Shown here in pieces: positions 35,221 to 46,599 of a DNA stretch of 64,000 nt; within the stretch, counting starts at the first letter, position 1; each line of letters begins with the position of its first letter. Made by a program: the position numbers and the translations under genes. The DNA is from Neoceratodus forsteri. Taxonomy: Eukaryota > Chordata > Ceratodontiformes > Ceratodontidae. Location of the stretch: NCBI GenBank assembly GCA_016271365.2, contig CM028131.1, forward strand, positions 285,081,001 through 285,145,000. The letters are read 5' to 3'. The notes beneath the pieces were generated by a model that saw nothing but the letters and a program-made list of their open reading frames with translations, was not told the origin of the DNA and searched no databases.

Positions 35221-35530
35221 CCAGTAGCTGCCCCACACCCATTGCAGTCCACTATTCTACCCAAGTTGCCCTCCACCTTGTTTCCTGCTGCCCCCTGTAT
35301 CACCCATAGCCCCATTATAGCTGTTCCACTCCCTAGTGTATCCCTCCCTGCCCTGCTCCATTTATTACTTCTATGCTATTATAGCCCTAGGCTATCAATG
35401 ATTGTTAATGCTGCCCTTATCACTTCCTTTACTGTTTAGTTCCACCGGTATATCTCTCCCAGACTGCAGAGTACCCCTTCTCCGATTTAGCAGAGCCATG
35501 TGCCTTGGAACACTCTCAGCTTCCCATCTC

Positions 35531-36325
35531 TAGCTTACTGAGTTGAGGACCTTAGTGTCTGCACCTGTTTGTGCTATGCCCCGATAGTAACCTGTAGGTA
35601 CTGCAGCAGCAGGCAATGGCCAAGGGCCAGGACCCAAGAAAAATTTGTAGTATCTGGGGAGGGGGGGAGGGAGGGGTGAAGAACAGGAGCAGCAAGCTGA
35701 TAGAGCCCCAGAGTCTAAACTTTACCCTAGGCCTGGAATTCTGCTCAAGGGGCCTGGGAGGAGAGGTGCACCAAAAAGGGGGTTCACTTCTCAGAGGATT
35801 GTGTGCTTTCTGGAAGGATAAAGGCCTATTTACCTGGATGGAATTCATCCAAATGGAGAGGGGACAAAAGTATTAAGGCAGAGGTTCTAGGTGTGTTTTA
35901 GGGTGTTTCGACTTGTAAGGGTGGGAGGTTAGGTCTAGGGGCACCCTCAGTGAGACCTTGGGTGAGGGAACTCTAGCTAGCACTTCCTGAACTACAGGTG
36001 GCATTCAGGGAGTAATTGACAGCAGAGTCACCTGCCAATCTCCTTAGCTTGTCATTGCACTTGATTGTTTTTGTTACCAGTTCCCCAATGTTCCCTACTT
36101 TTCCTTGTGCTACTGTTAAGCTATAGATGGCATGATCTGAATTGTTGTGTCACCTTGTGTTCTCTGCCTGTGGGCTGTATTCTGTTTGCCTTCTTGTAAT
36201 TCATGTTGCTGCATAATTTGTACACCTCTAACTTTGTTAATTTCATTATAATTCTCCCAGGATGTTCCTGAAAATAGGCATTTTTTGTCTAGGAAACATC
36301 ACAAACACCATTCTCTCCATTAAAA
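35531..36325. other. Unassigned; last ~90 bp may be the 5' end of a PLE
   Basis: No conserved coding block is seen in 35531-36230; the 86-aa frame at 35616 has no known motif. The final part, just before the Gypsy element, reads on into the sequence after 46070 when one AAAA repeat is skipped. There it gives a heptad-like stretch that could be the N-terminal coiled coil of the PLE at 46.5-48.8 kb. Confidence 0.35.
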
Positions 36326-37932
36326 TGTAACCCCTAGATGGCGCTATCCCAGGGGCTACTACCCCTGCCTGATTTGCCACTAACAGGTTGAGGGGCCTGG
36401 ATCCAATGGCGGGTGCCTCCACCCAGAGGTCAGGGTTTGCAATAGTTAAACTAACTTGGTCACAGCCCTCTGGGACACTGCAACCCCCCTTTCTTCCCAC
36501 TAGTGGCCCACACAATATATCAGAATTACCTTCACAGTATACACTTACCCCAGGTCTGGTTCGGCACTGGGACCTCCTGTGAAATGAGATACAGTGCAAC
36601 AATCACAGTACAGTACTTTAACATAGACAAATACCTCAGGCAGTATAACTTTGCTGAAACAAGCAGCTCTGATTTATTTAGGGGATATAACAAGGACAGG
36701 GGAAATCAGGTTAATTAGCTTATCACTCTAATAATCTACCTATGGCTCTGTGCAGGCCTATCCCTATCAGTTACTGTCCCTGGGTACCCAAGCCCTAGTG
36801 GCTAGTCCAAACCGTGGCAGCTGGTAGGGCCCTTTCACACAGAGAAAAGGAGAATTAAACAGTCAGCAGTACAGTAATTCCATTTGGATTTAATGTGGCA
36901 ATTCAACAGGGAGCAACCCTGAATTAGTACTCAGACCTCCAAATAAGATAGGGTCCTTCAATGTCAGCAGGGCTCACTTGAGGTACACAAACCTCTTCAC
37001 ACATCCATATAAAAGAAAGTACTATACCAGGCAGGCTGCATCTGTATCCCGATCGCAATTACTGCACAATACCCGGAGAACACACAGCAGATTCAGTTCC
37101 TGACAGACCGAGTGCAATTTTCAGCAATTCTTCCAGTCTTCTACAGGGTGAGCCTGGTTTCTACTCTTCAGAGATCCTTTGATTCTTTCACAGGAAGTTC
37201 AGTCCTAACAAGCTGTTACACAAGCTGCAGACGGAACTCTGGGCCTTACACACGTTTTTGACTAAAACTGCACACTGAAAAAGCACAGGGCTCCTTCCTT
37301 CTTCACTGCCAAAGCTCAACTGAACTCCAACTGACGAAACGGGCACTTCCTTTGAGTTCCTCCCAGTTCTTGACTGATTGGCTGTCACCACAATAGACTG
37401 CTGCTGTTGGTCCAAAAGGCACTGAAGTCTAAACTACATCTCCCAGAGTCACTGCCCATACAATCCTCTTGTGGCTGGCTCAGATTATGAGTCCAAGTTC
37501 TGATTAGTCCAAGGCATCATTTTAGAGCTAGCTTACCCCACACTGATTGGTCCAGTTCAGCAGTTCAAAACTAGAATGGGGAACTAGCAGACACAGTTCT
37601 GACTGCAAGAAAGCAGGTTAGACAAACTGTAATTTCATTATTACTCTAAATAATTTCTGGCAAACAGTTACATCTTTCAGATAGGTTCCCTTTGCACTCC
37701 TAGTGACTGCAAAATGAAGTGAATTGCAGCAGCTCGAGTGGTACTCAGAGAAGCACACAGTCCCCCCATACAAACTAATTATGTCTGCAAGCAGACAGCT
37801 CTTAAAGAGACAGTACCAGAGGCTCTAAAACACTCACTGATAAATGGCTTAAATGCCAAACACCATTCAGGCTTGGAGCATTCAAGCAAGCTCCTGGAAG
37901 TCTTTTGGGAACCCCCATTTGCAGGGGTTACA
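36326..37932 (-). repeat. 3' LTR of the Gypsy element
   Basis: This 1,607-bp copy pairs base for base with 44460-46066 apart from scattered substitutions and single-base indels, many of them in homopolymers. The sense strand holds an AATAAA near 36670-36680, a possible poly(A) signal. Confidence 0.95.
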
Positions 37933-38139
37933 CCCTTCCTGGCCTGGGAAAGCTTGGTCGCGCGTCAAGCAAGTACTCCCATAAGTTTCAACTGCAACCA
38001 TATACATTTGCATTAGGCTCGCATTACGTAATCATCAGTCAATATATCATTTTACCAAGAACACATTTCTGAAACATTGCAGTACGTCACTCTTTACACA
38101 GTATTACATACACATTGTACCATAACTCAAGTTATTACC

Positions 38140-40370
38140 TCTTGTACATGAAACCTGAAGAGGGGCCCTTCCTATCAGTTACCTTGGGGCTGGATGGGGC
38201 AAGGGCACCATACTTAGAGGGCAACACAAGTAACTTGGAGTTAGCACTGATGCTCAGTTTGGGCAATGAGCTCGGGACATACACTCCTTTATGGACAACA
38301 TTGAGAGGCAAGTCCACAGGCCTCCCAAGTGAATCATAACTGAGGTGCACCACAGGCTTTACAGCTCGACCAGTCTTTCTAGGGGAACTGTTATAGTCTC
38401 TGCACTCTGAGCCTCATTTTCAGCATTGTCCTCACTTGTCAGGAGTCTCCATGGGGTAGAGGCTAGAACTTGGGGCACTTTCAGCTCCAGGAGTTACAGT
38501 TTCTGAGTCCACAACATTTGGCTCGCATGGAAGCTTTCGGACACTGGCAGTGGACTGTCAGGGCACTCAAAATACTCTTCTTGTTCGGTGTATCACCAGT
38601 CTGCCCCAATCTATCATTTTCCTCCCTGAAAGCTCAAACAGTTCAACCATGCACAATGATTCCATTTCATCTGATCTGATGCTTTGCACTTCACTCTGGG
38701 AGCATTGGCTCCAGGGATGAAGCTGGGGCTTAGACAGTCCAGAAGGCCCAGCTTTGTCTCCAGTATTGACTAGGGATTGCCCGAAACAATTGACTCAGTT
38801 AGTAAGAAGGATAGTATTCAAAGTCACTCTCACTTTCTTCCGATATGGACTGACAGTCATGCTCAACTGGGACTTGTGGAGGGAACACTTTAACTTTACT
38901 TCTGTAGGTGCAGACTTTCTTGATCTTTTCTTAGCAGCAGCTCTAGTCACTGGTCCAGAGGGGCATCTTCTAGGGCTCAGACTCAATTAAGATTTGTCCA
39001 ATGGGCAGTAAATGATTTCTATGCATTGTTTTTACATCTTTTGAATTATTCTCAGGCCTTACTTTGTACACTGGCAGATCATCTAGTTTGCCCACTACAA
39101 TGTGAGGAGATGGTGCCATCTGTCAGCAATCTTGTGCTTGCCATGCAGTCCCAGATTTCTTAGCAATACCGATCTCCCTCCTGGAGTTCCTGCTTTCACC
39201 TTTTATCATACCTTTCTTTGTTGGCCAGATTTCTTTTGGCAGCCATGGTTTGAGCCAGTTGGTGCGCATGAGTTAGCTGGGCCTTTAACTTTTGACATAC
39301 TGTAAATAGTTGTCAGCTTGAACCCCATCAGGAGAGACCCCAAAACACACATCTACTGGTAGTTCGAGCTTCTTTCCAAACATCAGGCGGTAGGGGAGAA
39401 TCCAGTGGCATCACTTTTGGTGCAGTTATAAGCATGTACCAGGGTGCTAATTTGTTGGCTCCATCTAGGCTTGTCCTTTGGGTGCAGGGTGCCTAGCATA
39501 TCTAGCAAAGTGCGGTTGAAGCGTTCAGGCTGTGGGTCCCCTGGGGGTAGTGAGGTGGTTCTGGACTTCGCACTCCCCACAGAGAAAGCATCTCTTTGAT
39601 CAGACGACTCTCAAAGTCTCTCCCTTGATCAGAATGGATTCTTTGTGGAGCCCCATAGTGAACAAAAAAGTTTCTACAAGTACTTTGGCTACAGTGGATG
39701 CTTTCTGGTCTTTGGTGGGGAAAGCTTGGGCATATCTCGTGAAATGGTCAGTGACCACCAGCACATTACTGATATTTCTTTGATCTGACTCCAAACTCAG
39801 AAAATCAATACAGACCAGCTCCATGGGTGCACTGGTGGTTATGTTAACAAGGGGCAGCCCTCTGGAGACAAAAGCTTTCCTCTGTAAGCAGCGACTACAA
39901 GTTCGAATGTATTGCTCACATCAGCCCCATCTTAGGCCAATAGAATCTGGATCTCACCAAGTCAAGTGTTCTGTCTATACAAAGGTGCCCCATGTGGTTG
40001 TGCAAGGACCTCAATACTGAGTCTCGAAGGCAGTGGGCAGCACTAGTTGTTGTTTGTCTACTTGTCCCCTCTGTCTACTGTTTCTCTGTATAACAGTTTA
40101 TTGATCAGTTTCAACTTAGGACCTTCTTTGTATAACAGTGCAGTTCTCAAATCAGTGGAGTAATTTGGACACATCTTTTCCTGCATAGAGGCTTCTAAAG
40201 CTGCTTTGATCATGGGATCGCGAGATTGAGCCCTCCGAATACTGTCATTGTCCAGCTGAGGCAGTGCACCAATGTCTATTGCAGGAAAGTGGCAATAAGC
40301 AGCAGGTATGCAATTCTCAGAGGCTCCCCAAGCAATCCACCATGCAGTCCACTCGTCCGTGGACATTTGT
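38140..40370 (-). pseudogene. Gypsy pol: integrase region and C-terminal tail
   Basis: Integrase joins the cDNA to host DNA. Near 39880-40010 the minus strand shows the HHCC zinc-binding start (HNHMGH ... FYWPKMG). The catalytic core follows: VCIDFLSLE and VVTDHFTRYAQAFPT at 39700-39815, a DQGRDFES-type block near 39625 in a second frame, and PQPERFNRTLLDML near 39500-39540 with the catalytic glutamate. So the D,D(35)E residues are visible but spread over frames. A PVYKVRPE-type block near 39060-39080 matches the GPY/F-like C-terminal module. A basic tail (PRRCPSGPVTRAAAKKR) ends the protein. An approximately 90-residue pre-integrase linker lies at 40058-40366. Confidence 0.85.
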
Positions 40371-40575
40371 TCCTCCTGTCAAACTTCCGGCAGAGTGCCC
40401 GAATGTCAGGTTCTGCCAGTCGGACCCAATCATTCTGGGGAACAGGCCTCCGGGAGAGAGCATCAGCATCTATGTGGTTCAGACCTGCTCGGTATTGAGA
40501 GCATAGTCATATGTAGATAATGCGAAAGCCACCTATGGCCAGTGGCATCCAACTTAGCTGAGGTCTGCACATAGG

Positions 40576-40900
40576 TCAAAGGATTATTGTCAGTTTTACT
40601 AGTATTTTAGCCCCATACAAGTACTCATGGAATTGGTCAACAATAGCCCACTTCAAAGCTAGGAACTCTAACTTATGTACAGGATAGTTCTTTTCGGATG
40701 GGGTCAGGCTTCTACTGGCAAAGGCCACTGGTCTCAGGCCATTCTCGTGCTCTTGGTACAACACAGCCCCCAACCCTTGCAAGCTAGCATCAGTGTGCAG
40801 GGCGTAAGGTTTTCTTGGATCGGCATAGGCCAGCACTGGAGCATGGGTAAGTTGATATATGATCTCATGAAAAGCAGTCTCACAATCAGGAGTCCAGCGG
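40576..40900 (-). pseudogene. Gypsy pol: RNase H
   Basis: The frame reads YALHTDASLQGLGAVLYQE, then RPVAFASRSLTPSEKNYPV and HKLEFLALKWAI. This shows the first Asp (TDAS), the second acidic residue (LEFLALKW) and the usual Gypsy spacing. It removes RNA from RNA-DNA hybrids. The last Asp region is truncated by a frameshift near 40576. Confidence 0.9.
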
Positions 40901-42030
40901 GCCCAAATACTTCACTCGGATGAAAATACACTCTTTCAGTCTTGAGGGATGCTGACTTTTGGTATTTTTGTGGGTTGGGGATACCCTTGAGTGAAGGTTA
41001 AGTAAAGGCGGATCACTCTTGAATAGTCCTTGATGAAGCGCCGATAATAACCACAGAATCCCAGGAATCTTTGCAGTTCTTTTAGATTTTGGGCTGTGGC
41101 CAGGTGGTCAAGGCCTCAACTTTACTTGGGTGGTCTCTATTCCCTCGGTGGATACTATGTGTCCCACATACTTTACTGATGTTTGAAAAAATTGACACTT
41201 ATCAATGGACAGTTTAAGGCCAAAGTCCTCCAGTCGGTCCAATACCTTAAATAATCTGCTCTCATGTTCCTCAGTGAGCTGCCAAACACAATAACATCAT
41301 CTAGGTATACCAGGCACTCTAGTAAGTTCATGTCCCCTGCTGCGCTCCATCAATCGTTGAAAGTGGCTGGGGCACCTGAAATCCTTGAGGCATCCTCATG
41401 AATTCATAGAAACAAGCGGACAGATAAAGGCTGTCTTTTCACGGTCCTCTGGGGCCATCGGGATCTGATAGTACCCACTCACGGAGATCCAGCACAGAGA
41501 ACCACTTGCTCCCGTTTAGGCAGTCCAAAGCATCCTGAATGCGGGCATTGTGTACTGATCAGGGATAGTCCGCCGGTTTAAGTGCGATAATCCACACACA
41601 TCCTTACTGTTCCATTCTTTTCCTCACTACCACAATGGGGAAGCATAAGGGCTTCTGGATTCTTGTATTACACCAGCAGCTAACATCTCTTGCAGATGCC
41701 GTCTCACATCATCTATGTCAGCAGGTGCCAGGCGTCGAGACCTCTCACGAAATGGTCTTTCGTCATGCAGCGGATATTGTGCTCAGCTCCTTGCACGCAT
41801 CCTACATCCCATTCCTTTAAAGAAAACACCTGGTCTCTCTGGGCAAGCTTCTCACTGATCTTCACTTTCCATTCAGCTGGCAGCGAAGTCGCCGAAATCA
41901 AACAAGTCAAGTTACTCTGTCATTCTTCCTTGAACTCTTGCTGCTGGGTAGCACTGCAGTGTCTGCAAATGCACATTAGCCAGGATGCAACCTCTGTTTA
42001 CTCAGATGTCTTTTCAGACACATTATGAAC
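40900..42030 (-). pseudogene. Gypsy pol: reverse transcriptase
   Basis: The minus strand from about 41910 opens with an EWKVKISEKLAQRDQVFS block typical of the region before Gypsy RT, then DVGCVQGAEHNIR. The palm is scattered over three frames. The active site near 41290-41320 reads LVYLDDVIVFG, an intact YLDD. A DLRSGYYQI-like block lies near 41440-41480. The frameshifts are many and small, so this stretch gives only short open frames. Confidence 0.82.
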
Positions 42031-42347
42031 TTGGACCATTACCCTTCTGGCATAAGCATGGGCTCTAGCGAGCCAAAATACTAGGCTTGACCAGCAGTCC
42101 CTCTGGCAATTTTCCATCGCCTGGTGCATCCAACATTAATATTTTATTCTTAACATCCTTTCTGATACGGACCTCTCCTGTAAGGTACACTGGGCATTTG
42201 GCGCCAGGATCAGAGACTCAGGATCCTTCTTCCATACAATTCCGACCGGTTCCTCTGGTTCTGTTTTTTCAGCATCTCTCTGTGCCTCATAGGCCTTCTT
42301 AATTAAAGCGGAACTCTTAAAGCTCTACTAGTCTTTGACCCTGTTTT

Positions 42348-43113
42348 CTATAACACAACTGTGCCAGCCTTCCGAACATATGAGCATTTGTTCCAATCAA
42401 CAAAGGACACCATCATACAGTCCAGTGGGGACATACTAAGGCTAGGGTCTCTACTTGTTCGGCCACTCCAGCCACGGAGGTGGGGAAAGACAGCCAAATT
42501 CGGATATACCGGAATAGGGTAGGCCTTCTCATAACCCCATACATGCAGTCCTTCTAATGGTTGTAAGGGTACGTCTGACAAATGCTTCTGATACCAATCT
42601 TGGAACATAATTGTCACTTGGGAGCCACTGTCTAATATAGCTCTTGTAGACACTCCGTTCACCTTTACAGTGGTCTCCATGGAGGGACCCACTATTCTGG
42701 ACCAGTCTGGAGAGGCGATGAGTAGGGGCCTGAGCAACTGACCTTGCCACAAAAGGGCGTGAATTAGCATTTTGGTGCCTCACTGGGATCATGTCGTGCA
42801 CTCTAACCACTGATTTTCTCCCAAGCTCTCCTTGTAGCCTATATGCAACTTTTGTCGGTGTCTTTTGGGGACTGGCATTCCCTTTCATGTGCCCATCTTT
42901 CCCACAATTATAGCAAAACATACTTTCTGGAGTTTGAGCTGGCCGGCGCCACACTGGGAGCCAGGGCGGGGTATTACTAACTGGAAACCTGGTGCCATCT
43001 CTGTCTGTGGCGTGATAAGCATTTGGAGACATCTCGTCAGTTTCTCCACTTCCATGGTCAAGGAATCGAGTTCGAGCTGTTATCAGCAGGAGATACATGG
43101 TGGGTACCCCCAC
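42348..43113 (-). pseudogene. Gypsy nucleocapsid zinc knuckle and protease
   Basis: Near 42880-42925 the frame gives MFCYNCGKDGHMKGNA. The spacing is that of a CCHC knuckle (C-x2-C-x4-H-x4-C) but the last cysteine is an asparagine. About 70 residues later ETTVKVNGVSTRAILDSGSQ contains the aspartic protease core, with DSG in place of the DTG seen in many families, followed by VTIM. A hydrophobic IPVYPNLAVF segment fits the rest of the protease fold. The RT follows downstream. Confidence 0.8.
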
Positions 43114-43373
43114 CCCATAGCAGATGCAGTCGGATATAGGTCAGGGCCCGTGCACAGGCGTGGCCTTCATAAAGGACTGTTTTTGAATTCCGGATCTCTC
43201 TCAACAGTTAGCCCCATTGTGACATATCTTTTCCTTGTCAGAGCACTCATTGACTGCCAACCTCTGCCCTGAACTTCACTTGATGGGTCACCCTCAGTCA
43301 CTGGGTCGTAGCCGCAGCTATTGGTGCAGGTCCCTCCCGAGGTCGTCTTTTTCTCAACTCCTCGAATTTCTCA

Positions 43374-44437
43374 TTAACTCATCATAGGAGGGTGGGGATT
43401 CCAGTCGATCTGCCAGGTGTAACTGAAGCAACAGCAGTTCTGAGAAGGGGCAGACTTAAGGATCCTGTCCAGCCTGGTTCGGTCCAGTTCAATCGCTGGC
43501 AAACTACCTTTTCTGAGGCATTCTTGCAACAATTTTTCCAGCCGAGATACATACACAGACAACAACTCCCCTTGGTACTGTTGTGCATCTCTTACTCTCC
43601 ACCATAGGTCCTCATCAGAATCTGGGCTCCCATACACATTCTCCAAGGCCTCAAGATAGGCCTGTGCAGTCGCCTCAGGGTTACTGGCCTGTTTAGCACG
43701 GATGGTAGCCAGGGCAGGACCTCGGAGGCTCTCACTAACCCTCTTTCGCTTTTCACCTTCCGAGCATTGCCATTCTAGCACTTGGGGGCAACATAGTCTA
43801 TCCAGGTCTCCCAGTCATCCTCCCCTTGGGGGTGGGAGGGTGCCAGAAGATCCTCAACCTCGGTAAGAGTCGTGACTAATGGCAGGTGCAGAAATAGGAG
43901 TCTGCATTGGTTCAGCCACCATTCACGGGCACTGGAGCAGGAGAGGGTGTTGGGGAGAACACCCCCAGGTGGCAAGAATAGTTTCTTCAAGTCCTCCACA
44001 GTTTTCCCCTCTCCCAGCAACCATTCAGCAAATTTCTCCTCAAAAGTTTCAGATAGTGGTGGGGGCTGATTCCCCCCCGGGTCTTTACTGTCCTTAGTTA
44101 TCACTCTCCAAGCAGTGAGGGCTCCCTCTGGGGTAATGGTCTGTGGCACTTTGGAGCTATCTATGGGATCCTTAAACTCTACTAGGGCCAGGAAAGTGTG
44201 GGTGAGCAGATTAGCATGCCGACCCACCACCACAGGGTTTTGTAAACCTTCCACCTTGGAAAGTACTCCCTGCACAGTGTCGTATTGATACCCAGGGGAT
44301 GTCCAGGATAAACATAGCATTTTGAGGTTCGATCTCCTCCCAGTACACCACTCCACCAGCCGGTGCACAGCCACTTCTGTCGGGGTACCCATTTTTTTCT
44401 TAACAGTGGTTCGTAAATATGGCCACTGAGGACACAC
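43374..44437 (-). pseudogene. Gypsy gag, PNMA-like
   Basis: The N-terminal frame (44437-43775) has a VEWCTGRR segment, a hydrophobic strand, an alternating block around VVVGRHANLL, then FLALVEFKD and a TAWRVI block. This order matches the N-terminal RNA-binding-like domain of PNMA (paraneoplastic Ma) proteins. The second frame (43781-43374) resembles the PNMA capsid: EWQCSEGEKRKRVSESLRG, then PALATIRAK, a YGSPDSDEDLWWRVRDAQQ stretch and GELLSVYVSRLEKLLQ. The two frames join at a C5 run near 43788-43792, where one base changes the frame. PNMA genes are known to descend from Ty3/Gypsy gag. The family call rests on pattern recognition only. Confidence 0.7.
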
Positions 44438-44459
44438 AATCCAGCGGTGAGCCTCAAGA

Positions 44460-46066
44460 TGTAACCCTAGATGGCGCTATCCCAGGGGCTACTACCCCTG
44501 CCTGATTTGCCACTAACAGGTTGAGGCCTGGATCCAATGGCGGGTGCCTCCACCCAGAGGTCAGGGTTGCAATAGTTAAACTAACTTGGTCACAGCCCTC
44601 CTGGACACTGCAACCCCCTTTCTTCCCACTAGTGGCCCACACAATATATCAGAATTACCTTCACAGTATACACTTACCCCAGGTCTGGTTCTGCACTGGG
44701 ACCTCCTGTGAAATGAGATACAGTGCAACAATCACAGTACAGTACTTTAACATGAAGCAAATACCTCAGGCAGTATAACTTTGCTGAAACAAGCAGCTCT
44801 GATTTATTTAGGGGATATAACAAGGACAGGAAATCAGGTTAATTAGCTTATCACTCTAATAATCTACCTATGGCTCTGTGCACAGGCCTATCCTATCAGT
44901 TACTGTCCCTGGGTACCCAAGCCCTAGTGGCTAGTCCAAACTGTGGCAGCTGGTAGGGGCCCTTTCCACAGAGAAAAGGAGAATTAAACAGTCAGCAGTA
45001 CAGTAATTCCATTTGGATTTAATGTGGCAATTCAACAGGAGCAACCCTGAATTAGTACTCCACGACCTCCAAATAAGATAGGGTCCTTCAATGTCAGCAG
45101 GGCTCACTTGAGGTACACAAACCTCTTCACACATCCATATAAAAGAAAGTACTATACCAGGCAGGCTGCATCTGTATCCCGATCGCAATTACTGCACAAT
45201 ACCGGGAGAACACACAGCAGATTCAGTTCCTGACAGACCGAGTGCAATTTTCAGCAATTCTTCCAGTCTTCTACAGGGTGAGCCTGGTTTCTACTCTTCA
45301 GAGATCCTTTGATTCTTTTCACAGGACTGATTCAGTCCTAACAAGCTGTTACACAAGCTGCGGACGGAACTCTGGGCCTTACACCGCGTTTTGACTAAAA
45401 CTGCACACTGAAAAGCACAGGGCTCCTTCCTTCTTCACTGCAAAGCTCAACTGAACTCCAACTGACTTAAACTGGCACTTCCTTTGAGTTCCTCCCAGTT
45501 CTTGACTGGATTGGCTGTCACTCACAATAGACTGCTGCTGTTGGTCCAAAAGGCACTGAAGTCTAAACTACATCTCCCAGAGTCACTGCCCATACAATCC
45601 TCTTGTGGCTGGCTCAGATTATGAGTCCAAGTTCTGATTCGTCCAAGGCATCATTTTAGAGCTAAGCTACCCCACACTGATTGGTCCAGTTCAGCAGTTC
45701 AAAACTAGAATGGGGAACTAGCAGACACAGTTCTGACTGCAAAGAAAGCAGGTTAGACAAACTGTAATTTCATTATTACTCTAAATAATTTCTGGCAAAC
45801 AGTTACATCTTTCAGATAGGTTCCTTTGCACTCCTAGTGACTGCAAAAATGAAGTGAATTGGCAGCAGCTCAGTGGTACTCAGAGAACACACAGTCCCCC
45901 ATACAACTAATATGTCTGCAAGCAGACAGCTCTTAAAGAGACAGTACCAGAGGCTCTAAAAACACTCACTGATAAATGGCTTAAATGCCAAACACCATTC
46001 AGGCTTGGAGCATTCAAGCAAGCTCCTGGAAGTCTTTTGGGAACCCCCATTTGCAGGGGGGTTACA
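44460..46066 (-). repeat. 5' LTR of the Gypsy element
   Basis: This 1,607-bp copy is the promoter-side LTR for the minus-strand element. Against the other LTR it shows many one-base gains or losses, for example GAGGCC against GAGGGGCC at its start region and CCCCCTTT against CCCCCCTTT. Confidence 0.95.
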
Positions 46067-46208
46067 AAAACACAGCTGATCTCTGTGAACAAAACCATTC
46101 AAAGGCAAAAGGATTTCCTGCAGTGAATGGGTCCACATAACCTTCCTTTTATTAAGCACTGCATCCAAAACCTTAAACTCCACTCTCTTTCAGTTCCTCA
46201 CCAAAATC

Positions 46209-46516
46209 CATACCTCTCAACTGTCCCTGATTTTCAGGGATGTCCCTGATTTTGCCTCAGAAATGTCTTCTGTCCCTCCTAAGTTTTGCATTTCTGCCAC
46301 TGAAGAGTAGGGATTTGAATCACAAAATGATGACAGCCATTGGTGTTACAGTCTAGTTCTCATTAAGAAAATGCTAGTCATACCAAGAAGCATGGTGTAC
46401 ACAGCTTATGGAACTAATATTACTATTTTTTCAAATGTGTCCCTGATTTTGGTCATTCGTCCCCGATCATTTTAAGCCCTGTCCCTGATTTGTGATGAGG
46501 GAGGTTGAGAGGTATG
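46209..46516. mobile_element. 308-bp MITE with CATACCTCTCAAC termini
   Basis: The ends CATACCTCTCAAC (46209) and GTTGAGAGGTATG (46516) are perfect 13-bp inverted repeats. Flanks CCAAAATC (46201-46208) and CCGAAATC (46517-46524) match at 7 of 8 positions, so an 8-bp hAT-type duplication is likely. Inside, the motif TCCCTGATTT recurs four times (near 46225, 46243, 46439 and 46482). There is no coding capacity. Confidence 0.8.
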
Positions 46517-46599
46517 CCGAAATCTGCAAAACTCCAGTTTCTCTCCCAGCAGATCAGCAACCAACATGAGCCCTCGAGTCAGACGCAACCTAACAATTT

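Larger units (their letters stand above)
30908..35530 (-). mobile_element. Near-full-length CR1 LINE (-)
   Basis: Both ORFs are present in order on the minus strand over about 4.6 kb, a usual CR1 length. The 3' end is CATATGTTCATATG-like at 30908-30922, preceded by the sense motif CAATAGACCATTTGGCC. The 5' boundary is approximate. The sense strand upstream of ORF1 is G-rich and its complement is C-rich, which produces the long Pro/Leu-rich plus-strand frames between 34.4 and 35.4 kb. Confidence 0.85.
36326..46066 (-). mobile_element. Complete Ty3/Gypsy retrotransposon with PNMA-like Gag
   Basis: Two direct LTRs (36326-37932 and 44460-46066) flank a 6.5-kb internal region whose gag, protease, RT, RNase H and integrase blocks run in that order on the minus strand, the Ty3/Gypsy order. 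The LTRs start and end TGTAAC...GTTACA. The flanks AAAA (36322-36325 and 46067-46070) fit a 4-bp target duplication, though low complexity weakens this. No canonical TGG-type primer-binding site follows the 5' LTR: the sense strand there begins TCTTGAGGCTCACCGC. A short purine run (AGGAAGGG) precedes the 3' LTR. There is no env-like frame. Frameshifts break every gene. Confidence 0.92.

Noticed and set aside
34455..35439. Long Pro/Leu-rich plus-strand frames
   Set aside because: They lie antisense to the G-rich leader of CR1 ORF1 and have no domain of their own.
37933..38140. env gene downstream of Gypsy pol
   Set aside because: No signal peptide, furin site or membrane-spanning segment can be seen between integrase and the 3' LTR.
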